The notes: generated by a model not told the origin, from the letters alone. A DNA stretch of 64,000 bases from Burkholderia ambifaria (GCF_001443045.1 NZ_LKPJ01000004.1:125292-189291); one strand, 5' to 3'; positions 44,201 through 51,866 are shown, numbered from the stretch's first letter. Numbers and translations: made by a program.

Positions 44201-44294
44201 TAAGCGTGGCAAGCTAAAAGATCAGAATTGGTATCATATCGCCATTGTGCGTCCGCATGCTGAAGCGAGACTTGCGGCGCTAATGAAATCTTAA
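41211..44294 (+). CDS. Large T6SS peptidoglycan-hydrolase effector with GH19-like C-terminus
   Basis: A 1027-residue multidomain protein. Residues 30-135 resemble an M23-peptidase-like cargo fold (GMWHGGVHFTAGSAEM, GVRAIADGKIVAYRLN). A Pro/Ala-rich linker spans about 140-185. An SH3-like segment (GLNIRDLPKGKVIGLLPNGAEVI) lies near 285, and an EF-hand-like loop (DTNHDGKVTAQEL) near 650. From about residue 757 a GH19 lysozyme/chitinase-like domain begins (MQRAYFISQILTESGEFRYTREL, RGRGLIQLTHQENY, INGGFNGYGHRLSYL), with candidate catalytic glutamate E813. DNA from about 43480 onward is visibly AT-rich, so the toxin tip appears swapped in. It should cut cell-wall glycan in rivals. Confidence 0.85.
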   Translation: MSKTTHKKKRHPAAAPHAAPKPTEPTDTPLSWAYPFTPVGKRDAADPMTYFSALAKCDTGFYPLGVSGMWHGGVHFTAGSAEMLKQDSGVRAIADGKIVAYRLNTQYEETTYPNNLGLAHYSTGFVLVRHELKLPPLPPKPAPKEPAAPASAPAPASTTATPTPAPADNPAPSSKPATDKPLVFFSLYMHTMDWKTYQKAIGQAKTDRHPDQPLPSPMSYWEGERYYRVGDKAKDPQSMPKPKAPAQPPATRTDGADNLPINNTNSNEPPPANSDQDVDPPAPETGLNIRDLPKGKVIGLLPNGAEVIAGEGDPAHPDWIKIKTVKSGTILSAVVGQPVSPQAPWGYVFKGELDAVVDPQPLDTVVVLKEPQRVKAGDVVAHVGQYQWPMKASPIPPQPNHPMLHLEVFAGSDFKDFMDQSRNRAKELNDKNKPLLEIEPGAKLVSEIPAPDQKLTQAGLKLVPIGDVKGSRWIKVQPKSVTNQPAKGKQKAGQTFTDVGKPLWVESSLANTISTANVLGWQNFPLDVSKASGPGADFRDVLRRAELDKLGAGNVAIDDKGHHWWNITIGSKDGSELKGWVCDTDHPHVQFRSSWEWPGFELVNNGSVRPVDMFQRHIHTTEQYLADEDGTEFMGVAAKVNAGELITKLEKAIDTNHDGKVTAQELKHALETRWMAEAISHLVVRNETEWGGGLGKWEELTPLMQKQTEMWKTELDRLAKLQWWEQIKGVDGFPSDLSPWHLHPIGLIGNFLVSGGCNCAGSRLELSSMRKIATVCGDAKINEYLDAINQAFVDYKIDACMQRAYFISQILTESGEFRYTRELSKNNSPLEYDPWRGRGLIQLTHQENYQAYQDYSGEDVTSGMPAIEKVEKAPHSVLSAAWFFAIHVSLLKPSEEDDLIWVTRIINGGFNGYGHRLSYLNRAIKALGIEACAKLNRAGVYRFEESRAYNEKRVSFGWGHWHDPGSAVSGTPKDKDEAIKGFRRYLDLDDAAGKPVDKRGKLKDQNWYHIAIVRPHAEARLAALMKS

Positions 44295-44308
44295 TTAAGG
44301 GTCTGATC

Positions 44309-45184
44309 ATGAATCGAAGAAATGCATTGAGCATTATAATTTTTTACTTATTGGCTTTGTGTGCCTCTCCTGCCTGGGCGCTGTCGAATAATAATAAAAT
44401 GATTGGCGACTTTGAGGGGGTTGGGAAATTTGGCACCTTCACATCTGAAGTTGCAAATAATGGATTGAATATTCAATATTACTCGCCTTCGTTGCAGCGA
44501 TCGCTTTCGTATAGGGTTGAGGGCTTCGATGAATGTAGCATGATGGGCATCTATATTATTCCACATACAAATCTGCTGACTGTTGATGGGAGCTGTTCTA
44601 GTCAAGGGGGGCAGATATATCGCTACATTTACAAGTGGAGTGCCAACGAGAAAAACTGGTGCTTGATCCGTCAAGTTACTGGAGAAAAATCCGACATTAC
44701 GTCTGGAACGGTAGTTCCAACGGAAGATGTTTTACGGGTAAGTGGTTGTTCGACTATAGGGAAAAATGATTCGCTGACTTATGAGCCAAAAGAGCAGGTG
44801 CGGAGCGAAATTCGCAGTGAATTGGATGATTTCAAAAAGGCTGCACGAGAGCAGTCGTCGCTGGAGAAGTATATCGCTGAGGTGCCTGATTTTCGCTTGG
44901 CTGAGCTTGGGTCGTATATCGATGCAAGCAATGTTGAGGATATCAATAATTTGGCGTTTTATCTGGAAAAATATAAGAGGAGCGGCGATGCCGTGGAGGT
45001 GTTGCAGTCTTTGGTAAAAAAATTTCCAAATCGAGCCGTGGCTAGATTAAATTTGGCCGATGCATATTGGGATATTGATGCCAAAGAATTGGCGACTCCT
45101 GAGTATCGGGAGTACAAGCGCCAAATGAATGCGAAAGGACTTTCCGAAAAAATTCCCCCTAGGGTCCTGGATAGGATAAGGTAA
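44309..45184 (+). CDS. Candidate periplasmic immunity protein for the upstream effector
   Basis: A 291-residue protein starting 14 bp after the effector stop, with AAGGG before its ATG. The signal peptide (IIIFYLLALCASPAWA-LSNN) places it in the periplasm, where a wall-degrading toxin acts. The N-terminal half is beta-rich with four cysteines (FDECSMMG, DGSCSSQGG, KNWCLIRQ, VSGCSTIG). The C-terminal half is helical, with a TPR-like stretch (NLAFYLEKYKRSGDAVEVLQSLVKKFPNRAVARLNLADAYWDI). The whole gene is AT-rich like the effector's 3' end, indicating joint transfer. No named family is recognised; immunity is inferred from position and export. Confidence 0.72.
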   Translation: MNRRNALSIIIFYLLALCASPAWALSNNNKMIGDFEGVGKFGTFTSEVANNGLNIQYYSPSLQRSLSYRVEGFDECSMMGIYIIPHTNLLTVDGSCSSQGGQIYRYIYKWSANEKNWCLIRQVTGEKSDITSGTVVPTEDVLRVSGCSTIGKNDSLTYEPKEQVRSEIRSELDDFKKAAREQSSLEKYIAEVPDFRLAELGSYIDASNVEDINNLAFYLEKYKRSGDAVEVLQSLVKKFPNRAVARLNLADAYWDIDAKELATPEYREYKRQMNAKGLSEKIPPRVLDRIR

Positions 45185-45208
45185 TTTATTTTTTGTTTGC
45201 TTTTAAGT

Positions 45209-45460
45209 ATGATGAATCTAATCCGAGTGGGTGACGATACAGACCACGGCGGTAAAGTCGAAACGGGCTCATCGACCATGAAATTCGATGGCCGCTATGT
45301 CGCCCGCAAAGGCGACCGGGTATCGTGTCCGCAGCATCCCGACGTGTCGCCGAACGTCATCGAGGAGGGTGACGAATCGATGAAGGACAACGGCATTCCG
45401 ATTGCGCGACACGGCCATCGAGCGACATGCGGCTGCCACCTGATTTCGAGCCTCGCGTAA
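45209..45460 (+). CDS. PAAR-domain T6SS spike tip
   Basis: A protein of 83 residues from MMNLIRVGDDTDHGGKVETGSS. The PAAR pattern is present with GDDTDHGGKV near the start, then VARKGDRVSCPQHP and ending PIARHGHRATCGCHLISSLA. The His and Cys residues fit the zinc site at the cone tip. It sharpens the VgrG trimer and can bear effectors. No convincing ribosome binding site is seen. Base composition returns to host-like values here. It converges with tssF, with only 2 bp between the stops. Confidence 0.92.
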   Translation: MMNLIRVGDDTDHGGKVETGSSTMKFDGRYVARKGDRVSCPQHPDVSPNVIEEGDESMKDNGIPIARHGHRATCGCHLISSLA

Positions 45461-45462
45461 CG

Positions 45463-47259
45463 CTACAACAGCGGCGCGAGGCCCGATCTCATCGGGCACC
45501 GCACGATCAGAGAGCCGTCGTTCTTCGACAGCACGACGAGCTGCGTAAAGCTGTTGGCAGGCGCGTAGCGGGACAGGTAGAGGTCGAGCTGAAGGATCAG
45601 CGCGCCCATGCTGCTTTCAATGAACGCGTTCTCGTCCGCCGCCATCACGATTTCAAAGCCTCTCACAAGGGCGGAATGCGGCTTGATCGCCAGTAGTCGC
45701 TCGACGACGTTTCGCTTCACGAACGAAATCGCGCCGACGTGTTCGGCGCGTCGGTCGCTCGGCGCAAGCTGGCGCATGAGCTTTATGAAGTCCGGCCACC
45801 CCTCACGTGTCAACTGCGTCAGGTTGGCCGTCGTCAGCGCAATCACGCGCCACTGCGCTTCCGCCTCACGGGACGCGCTATAGGTCGGTGTCGGCTGTTT
45901 CAACAGGGTAATCTTGCAAGGCACTTGATCGTTTTCGTTTTTGAGATCGCCCGTGGGCGAACCGATCCGTATCCGCGACGGCCAGTCGTGGTTTATGCAC
46001 GTGAGGTCGGCGCTCAATTGCAGCGGCATCTTCGCCGCCGCCGTCCCGTCCGCGCGCAGCAGCACGAGCGACGTTTCACGTCCGGGATGATGGATTGCCG
46101 CGTAGGGATCGTGACGCGCAATCCAGAACCGTTCGCCGGTCCCGACTCCCCACGCATTCAGCGGCGGAATAACGGTTCCATCTGACCTATCGCGAACCGC
46201 GTCAATTGAATAGATGCCACGCATGGCCGGTCGATTCGGCTTCGGCACGAGAGGATAGTCCGCGACGATTTCGCCGCGCGGCGACTTGACACCCACGTGC
46301 GCAAACAGGTTCACGATTGGTGTACAGAACAATCCGATGTTGTCCGCCGATAGCGGGGTGAGCGCTTGCGCGATGCGCGAATCGGCGTGCACATCACCAA
46401 TCGCTAGATGCAGTGTTACGCGTCGCGCGCGGCGCGTTTGGGCCGGTTCAAGACATCGGCGTAATTGAATATCGACGAAATCGAACTTGTCCGGAAATCC
46501 GATGTATTCGAGGAGTGGTTGAACCAGCGGCGAGGTTCGCGATGGCGGCAGCAGCATGTCGGCCGGGCCGAATCCGACCGGTGCGACTGGTATCCCGGCA
46601 ATGGGTATCCAGCGTCCGCTGTTGTCCGCTTCGACGAATGCGCCCCGGACACGCAGCAGGACCGTATCCAGCATTGCCACGACTGTCTGGCGTTCTCCGG
46701 TGAAGTGGACGCGCAGCGCGTCGGGCGAAACCGCTTCGAGCGGCGCGGCGGTGCCGGTCGACTCAATCGTGATGGAGATGAAGCAGGTTGTGTTCGGCGG
46801 CAACGCGACGCGTGCCGGTGCGACGGTACTGCGTGAGAATCGGGCGCTTGAGATACGGACCGGCGCAAGCGTTACGTCATAGGCGGTCCGAAAGCGAACC
46901 TCCCCGCCGCGCGACGTGAGTTCCATGCCACGCGGCAAGACGACCGGCTTGTCCGGCAAATCCTTGACCGGATCGAGGCGAGCGATCGAGCATGCCGGGA
47001 ACGGCCGCAGGTAGTGCGGATGCAAGACATGAAGCAACGCTTCGGTGAATTTCGGTGCGCCGTCGTCGAGGTTGACCCGGATTTCGGCTGCAATCAACGC
47101 GAATGCCTGCATCATTCGCTGGACATGTGGGTCGTCCGTCTGCCCGCTTGTAAAGCTCAGGCGAGCGGCAACGCGTGGATACTCGTTGGAGAAGATTACG
47201 AACTGATCTTCCAGCTTCGCCAGTTCCTGTTCATAGTAGCCGCGCAGCTTGTCGTGCAT
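45463..47259 (-). CDS. tssF: T6SS baseplate protein TssF, orphan copy
   Basis: A protein of 598 residues from MHDKLRGYYEQELAKLEDQ, the normal TssF start; an upstream GTG would add 10 residues. Conserved TssF (VasA/ImpG) features include EYPRVAARLSFTSGQTDDPHVQRMMQAFALIAAEIRVNLDD and HVLHPHYLRPFPACSIARLDP near the N-terminus, and GLFCTPIVNLFA in the middle. TssF normally sits beside tssE and tssG in the main T6SS cluster, but no baseplate partner adjoins it here. It may supply an alternative baseplate subunit matched to this vgrG, or be a leftover. It appears full length. Confidence 0.88.
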   Translation of the reverse strand: MHDKLRGYYEQELAKLEDQFVIFSNEYPRVAARLSFTSGQTDDPHVQRMMQAFALIAAEIRVNLDDGAPKFTEALLHVLHPHYLRPFPACSIARLDPVKDLPDKPVVLPRGMELTSRGGEVRFRTAYDVTLAPVRISSARFSRSTVAPARVALPPNTTCFISITIESTGTAAPLEAVSPDALRVHFTGERQTVVAMLDTVLLRVRGAFVEADNSGRWIPIAGIPVAPVGFGPADMLLPPSRTSPLVQPLLEYIGFPDKFDFVDIQLRRCLEPAQTRRARRVTLHLAIGDVHADSRIAQALTPLSADNIGLFCTPIVNLFAHVGVKSPRGEIVADYPLVPKPNRPAMRGIYSIDAVRDRSDGTVIPPLNAWGVGTGERFWIARHDPYAAIHHPGRETSLVLLRADGTAAAKMPLQLSADLTCINHDWPSRIRIGSPTGDLKNENDQVPCKITLLKQPTPTYSASREAEAQWRVIALTTANLTQLTREGWPDFIKLMRQLAPSDRRAEHVGAISFVKRNVVERLLAIKPHSALVRGFEIVMAADENAFIESSMGALILQLDLYLSRYAPANSFTQLVVLSKNDGSLIVRCPMRSGLAPLL

Positions 47260-47518
47260 ATCCAACGTCGTAGGGTCTCTGCGGTTCACGACGAGCGCCG
47301 TATTGTCGTGCGGTCATCGTAGCCGATTCTTCATCCTCAGCGTTAGCCACCGCCCGATAGTCCGACGCTAAAATATGACGGTGGATCAGGCTGTATAGAA
47401 ATGCATGAGTGCGCGGTTGGTGCTCGTGTCCGGGCCTGTCGATAGGAGGGAACAGGGCCGGAAAGTCGCGTGTGAGGCTGAAAAACGTCCACGAGGGTTG
47501 CTGGCCGAGGTGATCCAA
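47231..47518 (-). CDS. Unassigned ORF upstream of tssF
   Basis: A 95-codon TTG-started ORF (LTRDFPALFPPIDRPGHEHQ, LYSLIHRHILASDYRAVANAEDEE) whose end overlaps the tssF start region in another frame. I do not recognise a family. It might be the tail of a lost T6SS gene cut at the island edge or a chance frame. Confidence 0.2.
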   Translation of the reverse strand: MDHLGQQPSWTFFSLTRDFPALFPPIDRPGHEHQPRTHAFLYSLIHRHILASDYRAVANAEDEESATMTARQYGARREPQRPYDVGYARQAARLL

Positions 47519-47679
47519 AAGTGATTGATATTCAGTGGTTCATATTGATGGATTCTGCGTAGGCCTTGGCTTCTTCGATCTCGACATGAATATGTTTCGC
47601 AATGTGAACATCGAGAGGAATCGGCCAAGGATCGCTATTCCGATCCCAGCTTGTGATGCCCGAACTTCCATATGCTTCG

Positions 47680-47860
47680 CGGACTTTCGGGCGGGCTGCT
47701 CGCACTTTGCGCGACCGGCCCTGGACGTCTTTCAATCGATATCGGGTGAACGGGCCGCCGGCGCGCGCCGGACGGTCGAGACTCCGAGGAGGTATTGTTT
47801 TTCGACTCAAACATTTCGCATGGCTGATTGAGGCGGCCACGCCGCATGACGCTACCGAGA
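47680..47860 (+). pseudogene. Decayed copy of the DoxX 3' end / porin 5' end
   Basis: This stretch aligns with 36897-37085 at roughly 80% by eye. TCGGGCGGGCTGCTCGCACT matches the DoxX tail. TCGATATCGGGTGAACGGG covers its stop. CGGACGGTCGAGACTCCGAG and CGACTCAAACATTTCGCATG match the porin leader and signal sequence. A deletion of about 12-15 bp lies between, the TTG start is lost, and the porin part ends after about 15 codons. Sequence beyond (TTCACACTCTCTGACGTT, about 47869) resembles the porin's downstream region, so the porin body seems deleted. It marks the far edge of the first T6SS island. Confidence 0.8.
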
Positions 47861-47969
47861 GAGTGCTCGATATGTTCACACTCTCTGACGTTCATCGACC
47901 GAAAAGTCTGCGGCGAAGGGCGGCTATGCGATTCATCACCATCGGACTGACGTGAATTGAGATGGGAAC

Positions 47970-48470
47970 ATGAAGGTTTGCATTGTAGGCCCGTCGGGCG
48001 CTGGGAAAACGACGATCACCAGGGAATTGGCGCGCAAGTTCAATATCGCCACGTACGAATTCGATGACGTGTATTGGGATAGGAGCGGCGAAGAGTTTTT
48101 GAAGAGATCGGATGAGTCGATGGCGGAAGCCATCGAAAGGATCATCGAGCAAGGCAACTGGTTTGTCGAAGGTGCGTACGACAAACGGATGTATCCGCTG
48201 CTCGCCGAATGTTCGCTGATCCTGAGGGTGGAGGTTTCGTTCAGTGTGAGAGCGATACGCTTGATCAAGCGCTTCATTTGGTCGACGGTGACAGGCAAGC
48301 TGCCCAAGGAGACCTTCCGGAACACCGTCGATCTGATCAAGTTTTCATTTTGCTTCGAGAGACGGCTCAGCGAATTTTTATCCGCAAACGTGATGCTCTC
48401 GAGGAAGGTCGCTTCAGTTCGCGACACATCGTCGTGCATCGAAGCGATGCGCGCGGCCGGTCTTTGCTGA
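47970..48470 (+). CDS. P-loop NTPase, topology-modulation/adenylate-kinase-like
   Basis: A protein of 166 residues. Walker A: MKVCIVGPSGAGKTTITREL (GPSGAGKT, residues 7-14). A substrate-loop-like YEFDDVYWDRSGEEF and a typical GNWFVEGAYDKRMYPLLAECSLILRVEVS segment follow, as in FlaR/topology-modulation-type nucleotide kinases. The substrate is unknown. Base composition is lower in GC than the core genes around it, so it may have arrived with the island whose edge lies just upstream. GAGATGGGA serves as ribosome binding site. Confidence 0.8.
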   Translation: MKVCIVGPSGAGKTTITRELARKFNIATYEFDDVYWDRSGEEFLKRSDESMAEAIERIIEQGNWFVEGAYDKRMYPLLAECSLILRVEVSFSVRAIRLIKRFIWSTVTGKLPKETFRNTVDLIKFSFCFERRLSEFLSANVMLSRKVASVRDTSSCIEAMRAAGLC

Positions 48471-48521
48471 CGCTGTTGCGACGCGTGCCGTTATGCGCCG
48501 TAGTCTGAGCGGCGTCGTGCA

Positions 48522-49064
48522 TCAGAACCCGCACGCTTCCGCCGTCGTCAACATCGCAAACGGCCCGCCAAGCGTCGCATTGTGATGCGCGACGATCCGC
48601 TCGGCCGGCAACTCCAGCGTGTCCATGCAGGTATGCGCATCGGCAACGAGCACCGCACGCAAGCCGAGATCGCCGGCCGCGCGGCAGGTCGTATCGATGC
48701 AGTACTGCGTCTTCATCCCCGCAACCACGATTTCGCCGATCCCGGCTGCGTGCAGCCACTCCGCGAGTCGCGTGCCGGCGAAGCAGTTGGGCCGCGTCTT
48801 GTCGAACACGGTATCGCGTTGCGCATCGATCGCGAGCGCCGGCAGCAGCGCGGCGAGCGGTGCGTCGGGCGCAATCGGCGAGCCGGCCGGGCCGGTGTGG
48901 CGCACCGCGTACACGGGTGCGCCGGCTTCATGTGCGCGATGAATCAGCCGGTTGATGTTGGCCAGCACGCGTTCGCCGTCATGCGGACGGTCGGGGCCGT
49001 GAAACAACCCGACCTGCATGTCGACGACGAGCAGCGCACGTTTGGGCGAACGGACTTCGGACAT
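48522..49064 (-). CDS. Isochorismatase-family cysteine hydrolase
   Basis: A 180-residue cytosolic hydrolase with the full Asp-Lys-Cys set: ALLVVDMQVGLF (D15), TVFDKTRPNCF (Lys), and the nucleophile in VVAGMKTQYCIDTTCRAAGDLG. The family hydrolyses small amides such as nicotinamide, carbamoylsarcosine or biuret. It lies downstream of an MHS-type transporter and an M20 amidohydrolase on the same strand, suggesting a role in using an imported amide (inference). A 248-bp gap with inverted repeats precedes it, so it may have its own promoter. Confidence 0.9.
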   Translation of the reverse strand: MSEVRSPKRALLVVDMQVGLFHGPDRPHDGERVLANINRLIHRAHEAGAPVYAVRHTGPAGSPIAPDAPLAALLPALAIDAQRDTVFDKTRPNCFAGTRLAEWLHAAGIGEIVVAGMKTQYCIDTTCRAAGDLGLRAVLVADAHTCMDTLELPAERIVAHHNATLGGPFAMLTTAEACGF

Positions 49065-49224
49065 TGCGTTTCTCCTGAATGACCGGTGCGGACGGAGAAA
49101 CGAAGAGACCCCGTCCGGAACCGGCGGGGCCTGCGGGAATCGGTGACGCTACGACCTTGCGCGCACTCGCCGCACGGGCCCGCCGGAGGCGGTCGTGCGC
49201 GTGGTCGTCGAAAGCGTGGTCGTG

Positions 49225-49300
49225 GCGTTGTGCATGAAGCGATCATGCACGATGCGCGAGGGCCGCGTCAATGGCACGCGTCATGCACCATGCACAACGC
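49225..49300. promoter_or_regulatory. Nested inverted and direct repeats built on CATGCAC
   Basis: A perfect 12-bp inverted repeat GCGTTGTGCATG (49225-49236) and CATGCACAACGC (49289-49300) encloses further copies. GTGCATG (49230-49236) and CATGCAC (49244-49250) form a 21-bp operator-like site, and TCATGCAC occurs at 49243 and 49281. The cluster lies in the gap before the isochorismatase-family gene and just after the MHS transporter stop. It may be a multi-site operator or a large terminator structure. Confidence 0.6.
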
Positions 49301-49312
49301 ACCGCCCACCAG

Positions 49313-50638
49313 TCAGTCGAGCGCTTTCCCTGCCTTCTCGTCCATGCAGCGAATGGCGAGCAGCGTGAACACGCCGCAACCGATCGCATACCACGCGGGC
49401 GCATTCGGATTGCCGGTCGCGGCGATCAGCCACGTGACGAAGAACTGCGCGAAGCCGCCGAAGATCGCGACGCCCACGCTGTAGACGAGCGCGCCGCCGG
49501 TCGCCCGCACCGCACGCGGGAACAGCTCGCCGAGCATGGCGCCCGTCGCGCCGATGTTGATCGCGTGGACGATCGACAGCGCGGCGATGATCGACAGCAG
49601 CGACGCGGCGCCCGGCCAGCGGTTCAGTGCGATGAACGCTGGATAGATCGTGGCCATCAGCACGATGCGTGTCCACCAGACGATCCGGTTGCGTCCGTAG
49701 ACGTCCGACAGGTGACCGCCGATCGGCGTCACGAGCATCAGGATCGCGCCGGCGACGCAGCCGGCCGTCATCGACAGCCAGGTCGGCAGGTGCAGCACCT
49801 GCACGCCGTAGATCGCCATGTAGAACACGATGATGTAGTGGATCGACGTGCCGCCGATCGTCACGCCGAGGCCGGCGAACACGGCCTTGCCGTGATGGCG
49901 CAGCACGTCGGCGAGCGGCAGCGACGCGACCGGCTCGTCATGCGTGGCAGCGGCAGCGGGCGCGGTGGCCGGCACTTCCTCGACCGTGCGGCGCAGCCAG
50001 TAGCCGACCGGTACGAACAGCGTGCCGATGATGAACGGCACGCGCCAGCCCCAGCTTTCGAGTTGCGCGGCATTGAGCGTCGAGGTCAGCGCGACGCCGG
50101 TCAGTGCGCCCGCGAGCGCGGCGAGCCCCTGGCTCGAGAACTGGAACGACGCGTAGAAACCGCGGCGATGCTGCGGCGCCTGTTCGAGCAGCAGCGTCGT
50201 CGACGCGCCGACTTCGCCGCCCGATGCGAACCCCTGCAGCAGCCGCGCGAGCACGAGCAGCAGCGGCGCGGCGATGCCGATCTGCGCGAAGGTCGGCGCG
50301 ACCGCGATCGTCGCGGTGCCGAGCGCCATCAGCAGCAATGTGAGAATCATCGCCTTCTTGCGGTCGGCGCGGTCGGCGTACATGCCGATCACGAGCCCGC
50401 CGAGCGGGCGCGTGACGAAGCCGACGCCGAAGCTCGCAACCGCGAGCATCAATTGCCCGAACGACGAGTGCACCGGAAAGAACAGCTTGCCGATCAGGAT
50501 CGCGAAGAAACTGTAGACCGTGAAGTCGTAGAACTCGAGCGCGTTGCCGACCGCGGCGGCCGCGATCAGGCGGCGTTTCTTCGCGGCGGCGCGGGCATCG
50601 GCCGGCGAACCGGCGAACGAAAGGGCGGACGTTTCCAT
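49313..50638 (-). CDS. MHS-family MFS transporter (metabolite:H+ symporter)
   Basis: A 441-residue, 12-helix permease of the metabolite:H+ symporter group. The N-terminal signature is AAAVGNALEFYDFTVYSFFAILIGKLFFP, and motif A is GGLVIGMYADRADRKKAMI. LLQGFASGGEVGASTTLLLEQAP and the central PIGGHLSDVYGRNRIV repeat motif are also present. Relatives import citrate, shikimate, alpha-ketoglutarate or betaine. It lies 43 bp downstream of the M20 amidohydrolase gene, probably in one operon with it, and would import that enzyme's substrate (inference). Confidence 0.92.
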   Translation of the reverse strand: METSALSFAGSPADARAAAKKRRLIAAAAVGNALEFYDFTVYSFFAILIGKLFFPVHSSFGQLMLAVASFGVGFVTRPLGGLVIGMYADRADRKKAMILTLLLMALGTATIAVAPTFAQIGIAAPLLLVLARLLQGFASGGEVGASTTLLLEQAPQHRRGFYASFQFSSQGLAALAGALTGVALTSTLNAAQLESWGWRVPFIIGTLFVPVGYWLRRTVEEVPATAPAAAATHDEPVASLPLADVLRHHGKAVFAGLGVTIGGTSIHYIIVFYMAIYGVQVLHLPTWLSMTAGCVAGAILMLVTPIGGHLSDVYGRNRIVWWTRIVLMATIYPAFIALNRWPGAASLLSIIAALSIVHAINIGATGAMLGELFPRAVRATGGALVYSVGVAIFGGFAQFFVTWLIAATGNPNAPAWYAIGCGVFTLLAIRCMDEKAGKALD

Positions 50639-50681
50639 GGGGTTCCCCTGCTAAGGCGCGGAACTGCGTGATGAAGGGCCG

Positions 50682-51866
50682 TCAGGCCGCGAGCCAGGCT
50701 TCGGCAACGCGAACCCAGTAACTCGCGCCGATCGCGAGGATGTCGTCGTTGAAGTCGTAGCCGGGGTTGTGCACCATGCAGCCGCCCTTGCTGCCGAGCC
50801 CGTTGCCGATGAACGCATAGCAACCGGGGCGCGCCTCGAGCATGAACGCGAAGTCCTCGCTGCCCATCAGCGGCGCGGCCTCGGTCTCGACGCGCTCGGC
50901 GCCGAGCATCTGGCGTGCGATGTCGGCCGCGAACGCGGTCGGCTCAGGATGATTGACGAGCACCGGGTAGCCGTAGTCGTAGTCGACTTCCGCAGTGACG
51001 CCGAAGCTTTCCGCCTGTCCCTTCGCGAGCGCTTCGATGCGGCGTGCGAGCAGCGCGCGCACATCGGCGTTCAACGCGCGCACCGACAGCTTCATCGTGA
51101 CGGTTTCCGGAATGATGTTGAAGGTCTCGCCGGCCTGCACGCTGCCGACCGTGATCACGGCCGCATGCTGCGCATCGACCTCGCGTGCGACGATTGTCTG
51201 CAGCGCGACCATGATGCTGCCCGCAGCCGACATCGGGTCGCGCGCGAAGTGCGGCATCGCGCCGTGGCCGCCAACGCCGCGCAGCGTGATCGTCACGCGG
51301 TCGGCCGATGCCATCGCGGCGCCGGTGCGGAACGCCATGTCGCCAGCGGCGCGGCCCGGCATGTTGTGGATCGCGAAGATCGCGTCGCACGGGAAGCGGT
51401 CGAACAGGCCGTCGTCCATCATCGATTTCGCACCGCCGAAGTTTTCTTCGGCCGGCTGGAAGATCAGGTTCAGCGTGCCGGAGAACTGGCGCGTGGCGGC
51501 AAGGTGGCGCGCCGCGCACAGCAGCATCGCGGTGTGGCCGTCGTGGCCGCACGCATGCATCTTGTTCGCATGGCGGCTCGCGTACGGCAGGCCGGTGGTT
51601 TCCGCGAGCGGCAGCGCGTCCATGTCGGCGCGCAGCCCGACGGTGCGCGTGCCTTGTCCTTCGCGCAGCACGCCGACGACGCCCGTCTTGCCGATGCCGC
51701 GATGCACTTCATAGCCCCAGCCCGTGAGCAGCTCGGCGACGAGGTCGCTCGTCAGCGTTTCCTCGAACGCGAGTTCCGGGTGCGCGTGGATGCGGCGGCG
51801 CACTTCGATCAGGTCGGGGGCGATCGCGGCGATGCCTGGGATGACGGGGTTCACGGCTTGCAGCAT
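50682..51866 (-). CDS. M20-family amidohydrolase (hippurate hydrolase-like)
   Basis: A protein of 394 residues from MLQAVNPVIPGIAAIAPD, chosen because AGGAGA lies close upstream. Metal-site motifs of the M20D group are present: ADMDALPL, HACGHDGHTAML, QPAEENFGG and the dimerisation-domain GVGGHGAMPH. MGSEDFAFML supplies the late metal-binding segment. Relatives cleave N-acyl amino acids such as hippurate or N-acetyl amino acids with two divalent metals. It heads an operon with the MHS permease. A divergent LysR gene, now broken, would have been its regulator. Confidence 0.93.
   Translation of the reverse strand: MLQAVNPVIPGIAAIAPDLIEVRRRIHAHPELAFEETLTSDLVAELLTGWGYEVHRGIGKTGVVGVLREGQGTRTVGLRADMDALPLAETTGLPYASRHANKMHACGHDGHTAMLLCAARHLAATRQFSGTLNLIFQPAEENFGGAKSMMDDGLFDRFPCDAIFAIHNMPGRAAGDMAFRTGAAMASADRVTITLRGVGGHGAMPHFARDPMSAAGSIMVALQTIVAREVDAQHAAVITVGSVQAGETFNIIPETVTMKLSVRALNADVRALLARRIEALAKGQAESFGVTAEVDYDYGYPVLVNHPEPTAFAADIARQMLGAERVETEAAPLMGSEDFAFMLEARPGCYAFIGNGLGSKGGCMVHNPGYDFNDDILAIGASYWVRVAEAWLAA

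Noticed and set aside
47635-47895. A minus-strand ORF resembling another minus-strand ORF at 36889-37395
   Set aside because: The similarity is real but comes from the duplicated DoxX-porin DNA read on the wrong strand, not from a gene.
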